Assembly: GCA_003221825.1 (NCBI GenBank)
Contig: QHUE01000096.1
Span: 1-10,809, forward strand
DNA length: 10,809 bases
Origin: Gemmatimonadota bacterium
GTDB taxonomy: Bacteria; Gemmatimonadota; Gemmatimonadetes; Gemmatimonadales; GWC2-71-9
Direction: 5' to 3'
Below, piece by piece: positions 4,660 through 10,809 of the stretch. Made by a program: the position numbers and the translations under genes. Below the pieces are notes generated by a model, which did not search any database, had not been told where the DNA came from, and was given only the letters and a program-made list of their open reading frames with translations. Every line of letters starts with the position of its first letter. Position 1 is the first letter of the stretch.

Positions 4660-6677
4660 GCCCGAATACCCGCTTGCTGCTCTACGCGCTGGCCGCGGTC
4701 GTGGCGCTGATCGTGCTGATCGCACGCGTCAAGCTCCACCCCTTCGTCGCCTTGATTCTGGTGTCGCTCGGGATGGGGACCGCCGCGGGAATGCCGCTCC
4801 CCAATGTCGTGAAGGCATTCCAGGACGGGGTCGGTGGAATTCTGGGATTCATCGCGATCGTGGTGGCCCTCGGCACGATGCTGGGCAAACTGATGGCCGA
4901 GTCCGGCGCCGCGACGCGCATCGCGACGACGCTCATCACGCTGTTCGGCGAACGACGAGTCCACTGGGCGATCATGTTCGTCGCCTTCATCGTGGGTATT
5001 CCGGTCTTTTTTCAAGTGGGTTTCGTTCTGCTGATTCCGCTGGTGTTCACGATTGCGCGGACGTCGGGGCTGTCACTCGTGAAGATCGGCATCCCGCTGG
5101 TGGCGGGGCTATCGGTGGTGCATGGGATGATGCCGCCCCATCCGGCGGCGATGCTCGCGGTCGTCGCCTATAAGGCCGACATCGGGCGCACGATCGCCTA
5201 TGCCCTGTTGGTCGGCCTCCCGACGGCCGCGCTGGCCGGCCCGATCTTCGCCTCGTGGATCGCGCCGCGGATTCAACTTCTGACGGACAACCCCATCGCT
5301 GTCCAGTTCACCAGCGGCACCGCCGGCAACGCGGCGGACATGCCGAGCTTCAGGATCTCAGTCTTCACGGTGCTGCTCCCCGTCATCCTCATGCTCTGCG
5401 CGAGCGCCGCCGACGTTGCGCTCGACTCCACGAGCACGCTCCGCGCGGCGCTCGATTTCGTCGGTGGCCCGATCATCGCCCTGCTCGCGGCCCTGCTCTT
5501 CTCCTTCTGGTCGCTGGGATACCGGCGCCATTTCACGCGCGATCAGATCCTCAAGTTCGCGAACGATTGCCTCGGGCCGACGGCCACCATTCTCCTGGTG
5601 ATCGGGGCCGGCGGCGGGTTCAACCGGGTGCTCCTGGAGAGCGGCGTGGGGAAGGCGATTGCCGACGTGGCGCTCGGGTCGCATGCATCGCCATTGCTCC
5701 TCGCCTGGAGCGTGGCGGCGCTGATCCGCGTGGCGACCGGCTCGGCGACTGTGGCGATGACGACGAGTGCCGGGCTGGTCGCCCCCATCGCGGCCGGGAC
5801 GCCGGGGACGCACGCCGAGCTGCTCGTGCTCGCGACGGGGGCCGGCTCGCTGGTGCTGTCACACGTGAACGATTCGGGGTTCTGGCTCATCAAGGAGTTC
5901 TTCAACATGACCGTGCAACAGACGCTGAAGACGTGGACCGTCGCCGAGACGATTATCGGCGTGGCGGGGTTGGGATTCACACTGTTGCTCAGTCTCGTGG
6001 TGGGATGCTCCCCACGCGAACATGGCTTGGGTCAGGGTTGGATCGATGTGACGGCCACGCTCGATCCGGCGACGACTCCGGTCTATCAGGGCGACGCGCC
6101 AATGAAGTTCGATTTCCTCAAGGATATGCGAAAAGGCGACAAGCTGACGCTGTCGGTCTACTCGATGGGCGCGCACAGTGGCACCCACATTGACGCCCCG
6201 ATGCATTTCGTTGCGGGTGGCGCACCGATCGATCAGCTGGCGCTGAACCCGCTGATCGGCGCGGCGCGAGTGATTGAGATTCCCGACAGCGTGCAAGCGA
6301 TCGACGCGGCCGAGCTGAACCGGCACGACTGGAAAGGCGCGCAGCGGGTGCTGTTTCGGACGCGGAGCACGCTGCGCGGCTGGATGGACTCGTCCACGTT
6401 CCATCGGGACTTCGCGTACATCGCCCCGGACGCGGCGCAGCTGCTGGCGGATGCCGGCGTCGTGCTGGTCGGGGTGGACTACATCTCGGCCGAGCAATTC
6501 GGCGCACCGGCGCCGCGGACGCATCAGATTCTGCTCGGCCACGGGATCCCCATCGTGGAGGGGCTGGACCTGCGCCCGGTGGTCTCGGGGGACTATGATC
6601 TGATCGTGTTACCGCTCAAGGTGCGCGGGCACGAAGGGGCGCCGGCGCGGGCTATCTTGCGGAAGCAGGTCCCGTAA
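4656..6677 (+). CDS. GntP-family gluconate permease fused to a cyclase-family metal hydrolase
   Basis: One unbroken 673-residue frame holds two full domains. Residues 1-450 form a complete GntP-type proton symporter for gluconate or related sugar acids, with many hydrophobic helices and family motifs HGMMPPHP (156-163), GSATVAMTTSAG and SHVNDSGFW (402-410), ending in KTWTVAETIIGVAG and a last helix. After a linker of about ten residues (CSPREHGLGQG, from Cys451), residues 462-673 form a cyclase/kynurenine-formamidase-like domain (PF04199 type). It begins WIDVTATLDPATTPVYQGD, has HSGTHIDAPMHF with His507, His511, Asp513 and His517, and has His623 and Glu635 near HGIPIVEGL. These match the two-metal ligands and catalytic His of bacterial KynB in spacing. 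The permease half is at normal family length, so this is a true end-to-end joining. Metal-dependent hydrolysis is expected; the substrate is unknown, and kynurenine is unlikely in this setting. No in-frame ATG lies near the junction to start the hydrolase alone, though TTG at 6027 is conceivable. Confidence 0.9.
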   Translation: MSPNTRLLLYALAAVVALIVLIARVKLHPFVALILVSLGMGTAAGMPLPNVVKAFQDGVGGILGFIAIVVALGTMLGKLMAESGAATRIATTLITLFGERRVHWAIMFVAFIVGIPVFFQVGFVLLIPLVFTIARTSGLSLVKIGIPLVAGLSVVHGMMPPHPAAMLAVVAYKADIGRTIAYALLVGLPTAALAGPIFASWIAPRIQLLTDNPIAVQFTSGTAGNAADMPSFRISVFTVLLPVILMLCASAADVALDSTSTLRAALDFVGGPIIALLAALLFSFWSLGYRRHFTRDQILKFANDCLGPTATILLVIGAGGGFNRVLLESGVGKAIADVALGSHASPLLLAWSVAALIRVATGSATVAMTTSAGLVAPIAAGTPGTHAELLVLATGAGSLVLSHVNDSGFWLIKEFFNMTVQQTLKTWTVAETIIGVAGLGFTLLLSLVVGCSPREHGLGQGWIDVTATLDPATTPVYQGDAPMKFDFLKDMRKGDKLTLSVYSMGAHSGTHIDAPMHFVAGGAPIDQLALNPLIGAARVIEIPDSVQAIDAAELNRHDWKGAQRVLFRTRSTLRGWMDSSTFHRDFAYIAPDAAQLLADAGVVLVGVDYISAEQFGAPAPRTHQILLGHGIPIVEGLDLRPVVSGDYDLIVLPLKVRGHEGAPARAILRKQVP

Positions 6678-6686
6678 AAGAGAGCC

Positions 6687-7538
6687 ATGGCTGCGCTCAA
6701 AGCCGTGGGCATTGCCGCGCTCATCTTTGTCTGTTCAGGCGTCAGCGCCAACAGGCCAAAGTTCAGGGTGATCGCGTTCTATACCGCCAAGGAAGATCCG
6801 GCGCATATCAGCTTTGTCCGGGAAGCCGAGCGATGGTTTCCGGAAGTGGCGGCGAAGTACCAGTTCAGCTTTGACACGACCACCAGCTGGCGCAATCTGA
6901 ACGCTGGCTTTCTTGCGCACTACCAGGTCGTGGTGTTTCTCGATACGCGTCCCGAAGATCCGGCCCAACGAGCGGCATTTCAGGCGTACATGGAGCATGG
7001 CGGCGCCTGGATGGGCTTTCACTTTGCCGGTTTTGCGCTGACGCCATCGGCCTATCCGGCAAACTGGGACTGGTATCACAACACGTTTCTGGGGTCAGGC
7101 TCCTACGTGAGTAACACGTGGCGACCGACGGCGGCGATCCTCCGGGTCGAGGACCGCACGCATCCCGCGACTGCGCATTTGCCCGAGACGTTTCGATCGT
7201 CGCCCAGTGAGTGGTACCGGTGGGAAAAAGATCTGCGGCAGAACCGCGACATCGACATTCTACTGTCCATCGATTCGACCAGCTTCCCGCTCGGCACCGG
7301 CCCGAAGCCGCACGAGATCTGGCACAGTGGCTACTACCCGGTGGTGTGGACGAACAGGAACTTCAAGATGATCTATCTCAACATGGGTCACAACGACATG
7401 GACTACGAGCACAAGTACGATGCGACGAACCGGACGCTGTCCTATACGCTGCACAACCCGATTCAGGATCAGCTGATCATCGATGGTTTACTGTGGTTGG
7501 GGGACACCGCGACGAAGGCTCCACGTGCCGTGCGTTAG
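6687..7538 (+). CDS. ThuA-like protein with a signal peptide
   Basis: This 283-residue protein of the ThuA (trehalose-utilisation) family has a class I glutamine-amidotransferase-like fold. Residues 1-21 look like a signal peptide (MAALKAVGIAALIFVCSGVSA), implying export. The domain begins FRVIAFYTAKEDPAHISF (26-43). VVVFLDTRPEDPAQRAAFQAY (81-101) and GGAWMGFHFAGFAL (105-118) form the usual flavodoxin-like strand and nucleophile-elbow region, where Phe-His stands in for the Cys of true amidotransferases. PVVWTNRNFKMIYLNMGHND (218-237) is the hallmark C-terminal 'P-x-x-W...GH' motif. ATG 6687 lies nine bases after the permease-cyclase stop, with AGAGAG just upstream, so it is the third gene of the operon. 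Family members act on 3-keto-sugars or related glycosides in some pathways; the activity here is not established. Its stop overlaps that of the convergent GNAT gene by four bases. Confidence 0.88.
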   Translation: MAALKAVGIAALIFVCSGVSANRPKFRVIAFYTAKEDPAHISFVREAERWFPEVAAKYQFSFDTTTSWRNLNAGFLAHYQVVVFLDTRPEDPAQRAAFQAYMEHGGAWMGFHFAGFALTPSAYPANWDWYHNTFLGSGSYVSNTWRPTAAILRVEDRTHPATAHLPETFRSSPSEWYRWEKDLRQNRDIDILLSIDSTSFPLGTGPKPHEIWHSGYYPVVWTNRNFKMIYLNMGHNDMDYEHKYDATNRTLSYTLHNPIQDQLIIDGLLWLGDTATKAPRAVR

Positions 7539-7981
7539 GCGCGCGTCAGGCTGCCCTCGTCGCGATACTTCACATACACCGTTCGGCCCGGCGGACGCGT
7601 CGCCAATGCCGTCATCCCGATCTTGAGCGCAATCGCGCGCGCCGGCTCATTGGTATCATCGATGCAGGCGATGACCCGGTCGAGCTTTGCGGTTTGAAAG
7701 GCCCACGCGAGCACAAGCTGGCAGGCTTGCTTCGCGACGCCCCGCTGTTGGACTTCCGATCTCACGGCACACAGCACCTCGAAATCATTGCCGTCGAGCG
7801 CGGGCGATTTGACCAGGCCGGCGAACCCCAAGCGCAGCTCGCCCTCGCTGATCGCGAAGAGATGGTGGGTGTGCCCTTCCCCCGGCAGCGGCAGCGTGCC
7901 GATGAACTCCCACACGTCGTCCTGCCGCTGCAGCGAGACCAGAAACTCGTAGTCGGTATCCGTTAAGGGCCGTAGTTCCAC
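7535..7981 (-). CDS. GNAT-family N-acetyltransferase (RimJ/RimL-like)
   Basis: This 148-residue acetyl-CoA-dependent acetyltransferase is probably cytoplasmic. MELRPLTDTDYEFL forms strand 1 and helix 1. The acetyl-CoA pyrophosphate loop is QQRGVAKQA (78-86), close to the Q/R-x-x-G-x-G/A consensus, followed by a long helix (87-97). DDTNEPARAIALKIGM (108-123) is the typical motif B with Asn111 and the Lys-x-Gly-Met end. The acceptor cannot be inferred; small metabolites, antibiotics and protein N-termini are all possible. The start is GTG 7981, chosen for an excellent AAGGAG six bases upstream that overlaps the GH20 stop codon. That places it as the last gene of the hexosaminidase operon. It is convergent with the ThuA gene and no terminator hairpin is visible between them. 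Confidence 0.87.
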   Translation of the reverse strand: MELRPLTDTDYEFLVSLQRQDDVWEFIGTLPLPGEGHTHHLFAISEGELRLGFAGLVKSPALDGNDFEVLCAVRSEVQQRGVAKQACQLVLAWAFQTAKLDRVIACIDDTNEPARAIALKIGMTALATRPPGRTVYVKYRDEGSLTRA

Positions 7982-7987
7982 AACTCA

Positions 7988-7993
7988 CTCCTT
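7988..7993 (-). promoter_or_regulatory. Ribosome binding site of the GNAT gene, overlapping the GH20 stop
   Basis: Minus-strand sequence TAAGGAG contains both the GH20 stop codon TAA (7994-7992) and the Shine-Dalgarno AAGGAG. It decides the GTG start at 7981 and suggests translational coupling. Confidence 0.7.
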
Positions 7994-10475
7994 AGGGAGC
8001 CGTGAGGCGGGCCGTGTGGCCCTTTCTCCCCGTGGTGTTGAACGCCGCGACGCGCACCGTCCCGCGGAACGGGATCGGACCGCTCACCACAGCACTGCGG
8101 ACAGTCGGTTCGCTACCGTCGGTCGTGTAGCGCAACGTAAACCCGGGCAGCTCAACGCTGCAGCGCACCATCCCGCCCTCGGCCTTAAGGCCGGGAGTGG
8201 GGATCCGGTAGTCGAGACCCGGGACCTCCCGATCGAGGCGAGGCAGCTCCCGCTGGCCGACGACGTTGACGAAGCGGGACCACGCCTCGCGATAGAGGGA
8301 CTCCGACTTCTGGGCGTCGTGCTCCCGGACCCAGTCCGGGTCCGGCGCCCACGCCCGCTCAGCCAGGGCGAAAACCCTAGGGAGCAGCATGTACTCGACC
8401 CGTCCCGCGCCGCCCAAGGTCTCCGACCACAGATCCGCTTGAATCCCCACGATGTGGGCCCGGCCGTAGTCGGTGAGCCGGTCCTTCCCGGCGAACACGG
8501 CGGGATCCAGCGGGTTGCCCCGCCGGTCGACGCGGGCGTTGCGGTAATAGTCGAACGGAATGAAGTCGAACGGCTTGTGCAGATCGACATAGCCGCCCCA
8601 GTCGAGCCCCGTCTCCTCGGGGTTCTGATTCCACGCGAGATCGAAGTAGAGATTGGTGACGGGACTCATCACGACATCGTAGCCGCCATTCGCTAGGCGG
8701 TAGGCGAGATCTTCGGCGCCCCAGCCCGCGACGTTGTTCCAGACGTAGGCGCGCCAGCCGCGTGCGGCGAAATCGGGATTGGGGATGTTCACCTGATGTC
8801 CATCGCGCAGGGTCTTGCGCACCGCGATCTCCTCCCAGCCCGAGGGGGTGAGACCCTGGGCCTTCAGGATCTGCTCGACTCTGGCGTAGAACGCGAACCA
8901 CAGATCGTCGACATTTGTGAGGCCGTGCGCCCGCATGTAGGCCTGGACGGCCGGCGACCCAACCCAGACGCCCGCCGGGACCTCGTCGCCACCCATGTGG
9001 ATGTGGCGCAGCGGCGCGCCGGCCTCGCGGTGCATCGCCACGAGATCGCCGACCACGCGCTCGATGAACCGGTACGTCGACTCGAGCGCCGGGTTCATCA
9101 CGTTGTCAGGATAGCCTTGGACGGACGCGTACATCGAGCGGTCATCCGGGTCGCTCAGCGCGTACTCCCGGTCCGTCCGAGCCTCCATCGACTTGATCGC
9201 GGCGCGCGCGTGGCCCGGCATCTCGATTTCGGGAATGATCTCGATGTGTCGCGCGCTCGCGTAGCGGATGATCTCGACGTAGTCGGCGCGCGAATAGAAC
9301 CCACTGCCCCACGGCTTATCGATCTGGGGACCAGAGCCAAACGCCGGCTGCAGGAATCGGCGAGAGTCGAGCGTGTGACCGCGCCGCGCGCCCACCGCGG
9401 TTAGCTCGGGGAGGCTCGGGATCTCAACCCGCCAACCCTCGTCATCGGTGAGGTGGATGTGAAGAACGTTGACCTTGTAACGGGCGAGGAGATCGAGCGT
9501 GCGCAGCACGACGGGTTTCTGGTGGAAGTTGCGCGCGACGTCGAGCATGAAGCCGCGATAGCCGAAGCGGGGAGCATCCACGATCCGGATCGCCGGCAAC
9601 ACAAGACCCGAGCGGGGAGTCGGCGCCGGGAGCAAGCTGCGCAGCGACTGGAGACCGTAGAAAACGCCGGCGGACGTGGCGCCCACGATCCGCACGCCCT
9701 GGACGGAATCCACGACGAGCGTGTACGCCTCGGGGGAGGCCTGCCCTTCGACGGGACCGACTTCGAGCCGCAGCGGCGGCACGGCACTCTTCCGGGTGCC
9801 GCCGAAATAGGGTCGCAGGTACTCCGCCGCGAACGACGCTTCGTTCTTGAGCGAGTCGGCGGCTTCGACGGACGGCATCGCGGTCAGGCGGAGCGCTCCC
9901 GCTCCTGACGTCACCGACACTGGCGTCGGTAACACCGGCGGCAGCTCGGCCGCCGGAATGACCCGAATCACGGAATCGAGCGCGAACTGGGTCTCGGGCG
10001 TCGCCACGCGGCGCTCGAAGGGGGCGGCCACATAATCGCTCAAGGGGAGGCCAACGTCTTTCGCGGAGTCGAACACGATGTACGGACCGCTCGGCGTGAA
10101 GCTGCGATTGAGCAGCAGGTCCGTGACGTACGGGATCCGCACGCTGGCGCCCGGTGCCAGTCCGGCGAACCCCGCCGCCGGCACGACGCGGTGGAGGTCG
10201 GCCATTACGTCTTCGATGGCGAATCCGCTCCCCACACTGCTGGGCTGCGCCGAGTGGAGCGCGCTGAAATAGATGGCCCAGCCGCTGGGGGGGAGCGGCT
10301 TCGCGCCGCGGTTGGTGATCGTGAACGCCGCTCGCGAGCCGGCCCAGTCGGTCGTGACGCTGTCCCCGACCAGCTCCCAGCGGAGCTGGAGGGCCGGAGG
10401 AGTCTGGGCGACGGCGGGTGCGGCCGTGAGAGCCAGCAGGAGTGCGGTGAGCGCGGCGAAATGTCGGTTGGGCAT
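7992..10475 (-). CDS. Beta-N-acetylhexosaminidase, glycoside hydrolase family 20, with a signal peptide
   Basis: Removes terminal GlcNAc or GalNAc from chito-oligosaccharides or glycans, in the periplasm or outside the cell. The 827 residues comprise a signal peptide (1-23, ending PAVA-QT), an N-terminal CHB_HEX-type carbohydrate-binding beta domain (about 27-150, starting LQLRWELVGDSVTTDW), a GH20b domain (about 165-300) and the catalytic TIM barrel (about 303-730). The barrel begins FGYRGFMLDVARNFH, with substrate-binding Arg307, then has LHIHLTDDEGW (Asp344/Asp345) and HMGGDEV with the catalytic pair Asp497-Glu498. It ends GIQADLWSETL...LLPRVFALAERAW. A C-terminal beta domain includes LRYTTDGSEPTVRSAVV (about 778-794), of the chitobiase C-terminal type. 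This is the full chitobiase architecture and length, with no missing key residue. It starts 8 bases after a small lipoprotein frame, without a visible Shine-Dalgarno, and is followed 10 bases later by the GNAT gene. Confidence 0.97.
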   Translation of the reverse strand: MPNRHFAALTALLLALTAAPAVAQTPPALQLRWELVGDSVTTDWAGSRAAFTITNRGAKPLPPSGWAIYFSALHSAQPSSVGSGFAIEDVMADLHRVVPAAGFAGLAPGASVRIPYVTDLLLNRSFTPSGPYIVFDSAKDVGLPLSDYVAAPFERRVATPETQFALDSVIRVIPAAELPPVLPTPVSVTSGAGALRLTAMPSVEAADSLKNEASFAAEYLRPYFGGTRKSAVPPLRLEVGPVEGQASPEAYTLVVDSVQGVRIVGATSAGVFYGLQSLRSLLPAPTPRSGLVLPAIRIVDAPRFGYRGFMLDVARNFHQKPVVLRTLDLLARYKVNVLHIHLTDDEGWRVEIPSLPELTAVGARRGHTLDSRRFLQPAFGSGPQIDKPWGSGFYSRADYVEIIRYASARHIEIIPEIEMPGHARAAIKSMEARTDREYALSDPDDRSMYASVQGYPDNVMNPALESTYRFIERVVGDLVAMHREAGAPLRHIHMGGDEVPAGVWVGSPAVQAYMRAHGLTNVDDLWFAFYARVEQILKAQGLTPSGWEEIAVRKTLRDGHQVNIPNPDFAARGWRAYVWNNVAGWGAEDLAYRLANGGYDVVMSPVTNLYFDLAWNQNPEETGLDWGGYVDLHKPFDFIPFDYYRNARVDRRGNPLDPAVFAGKDRLTDYGRAHIVGIQADLWSETLGGAGRVEYMLLPRVFALAERAWAPDPDWVREHDAQKSESLYREAWSRFVNVVGQRELPRLDREVPGLDYRIPTPGLKAEGGMVRCSVELPGFTLRYTTDGSEPTVRSAVVSGPIPFRGTVRVAAFNTTGRKGHTARLTAP

Positions 10476-10483
10476 GAGGGAGA

Positions 10484-10732
10484 TTAGACCCCGGCGGGCC
10501 GGGGTGTCCAGGGCCTTCGCGTGTTCGGCAGCCCGCTCATGATGGTAGCACCGACGAAACCGGATGCGCCACTGCGGGACATTCCCCTGGTGCTCGCGCC
10601 CGCACTCTTGGGATCATCGCAGGGAAAGAACGTTCCCACGCCGTTTTGACTGACGTAGATGCCGCGCACTTCAGTCGGGCGGTGACACGCCACGACACCG
10701 CTACACAACAGCACAGCGTGAGCAATTCTCAT
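10484..10732 (-). CDS. Small putative lipoprotein, possibly truncated
   Basis: This 82-residue frame starts MRIAHAVLLCSGVVAC, with a plausible lipobox (VVAC, Cys16) for lipid anchoring. Residues 23-41 read RGIYVSQNGVGTFFPCDDP. This pattern of a Gly-x-Tyr strand followed by Phe-x-Pro-Cys recalls small NlpE-like envelope lipoproteins. After about residue 44 the protein turns low-complexity and Arg/Gly/Ser/Pro-rich and matches nothing I know, as if the gene had been cut or frame-shifted there. The other two frames of this stretch are no more convincing, and third-position GC content is about equal in two of them. Its ATG overlaps the stop of the gene to the right (ATGA, 10729-10732) and its stop lies 8 bases before the GH20 start, which favours a real translated gene. 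Confidence 0.5.
   Translation of the reverse strand: MRIAHAVLLCSGVVACHRPTEVRGIYVSQNGVGTFFPCDDPKSAGASTRGMSRSGASGFVGATIMSGLPNTRRPWTPRPAGV
10488..10505. repeat. Perfect 7-bp hairpin just upstream of the GH20 start
   Basis: ACCCCGG (10488-10494) and CCGGGGT (10499-10505) pair perfectly around a four-base loop. It overlaps the last codons of the small lipoprotein frame and ends 12 bases before the GH20 ATG. Strong GC pairing is clear, but no T tract follows on the minus strand, so a standard intrinsic terminator is unlikely. It could affect GH20 translation or transcript stability. Confidence 0.5.
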
Positions 10733-10809
10733 GGCTGCACCGCGTAACGCAGCTGGACGAGACCATCTGCAAACTTCTCGGTTGACAGCAACGCCAATGG
10801 GACGTGACG
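10729..10809 (-). CDS. C-terminal end of an unidentified gene, partial
   Basis: Reading in from the right edge, one frame is open for 26 residues (RHVPLALLSTEKFADGLVQL, then RYAVQP) and ends at TGA 10731-10729, overlapping the ATG of the small lipoprotein. The four-base ATGA overlap and coherent amino-acid pattern support coding. The 'F-x-DG-x-V-x-x-R' pattern vaguely recalls beta-sandwich proteins of the 3-keto-disaccharide-hydrolase type, but the fragment is too short to assign. It is probably the upstream member of the GH20 operon. Confidence 0.45.
   Translation of the reverse strand, partial: RHVPLALLSTEKFADGLVQLRYAVQP

Noticed and set aside
5255..6193. 312-residue open frame on the plus strand inside the permease-hydrolase gene
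   Set aside because: Arg-, Gly- and Asp-rich shadow translation in the +1 frame of a strongly conserved gene; no domain or start signal.
5859..6542. 227-residue minus-strand open frame across the hydrolase domain
   Set aside because: Antisense shadow, rich in Arg, His and Gln, overlapping conserved metal-site codons on the other strand.
6039..6677. Calling the hydrolase half a kynurenine formamidase (KynB)
   Set aside because: The metal site matches the superfamily, but there is no tryptophan-degradation context and the family has many substrates; only the general hydrolase class is supported.
7520..7560. Terminator between the convergent ThuA and GNAT genes
   Set aside because: The stop codons overlap by four bases and I see no stem followed by a T tract on either strand.
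8796..9404. 202-residue plus-strand open frame opposite the GH20 gene
   Set aside because: Antisense to the catalytic domain, His/Arg/Val-rich with no recognisable fold.
9935..9956. 8-bp inverted repeat CCGGCGGC/GCCGCCGG in the GH20 gene
   Set aside because: Made of common GC-rich Ala/Pro/Leu codons (PAAELPP); expected by chance at this base composition.
1..10809. CRISPR array, tRNA, rRNA, insertion sequence or phage genes
   Set aside because: No regularly spaced repeats, cloverleaf-like runs, transposase or integrase motifs were seen on either strand.

Overview
The window is high-GC, densely coded bacterial chromosome. It has almost no intergenic space, many 4-base start/stop overlaps, and no mobile element, tRNA, rRNA or CRISPR array that I can see. 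The gene mix is a GH20 hexosaminidase with a signal peptide, a ThuA-like protein with a signal peptide, a HEAT-repeat protein and uncharacterised envelope proteins. This suits a soil or freshwater heterotroph, perhaps Gemmatimonadota or a similar phylum. That placement is inferred from gene style; no phylogenetic marker is present.

Layout. (1) Bases 1-4057, minus strand: a closely spaced run read from right to left. It holds 6-phosphogluconate dehydrogenase (gnd, 3158-4057), a two-helix membrane protein (2434-3138), a secreted unknown (1841-2428), a HAD sugar/polyol phosphatase (1150-1806), a small cytosolic unknown (659-1126) and a secreted HEAT-repeat protein that runs off the left edge (1-650). 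(2) Bases 4058-4146: the only clear divergent promoter region. (3) Bases 4147-7538, plus strand: gluconokinase (gntK), then one unbroken ORF joining a complete GntP-type gluconate permease to a complete metal-dependent cyclase/hydrolase domain, then a ThuA-like protein. (4) Bases 7535-10809, minus strand and convergent with the previous block: the end of an unidentified gene, a small putative lipoprotein, a GH20 beta-N-acetylhexosaminidase and a GNAT acetyltransferase.

How they fit together. The centre is a gluconate-use locus. The permease brings gluconate in, GntK makes 6-phosphogluconate, and Gnd, transcribed divergently, decarboxylates it to ribulose 5-phosphate. No regulator, Entner-Doudoroff enzyme or zwf lies in the window. 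The main novelty is the permease-hydrolase fusion (4656-6677). Its hydrolase half keeps the full set of expected metal and catalytic residues, and the junction carries a lipobox-like Cys. It may couple a ring-opening or lactone-opening step to sugar-acid uptake, but the substrate is not known. The GH20 operon on the right points to separate scavenging of chitin- or peptidoglycan-derived amino sugars.
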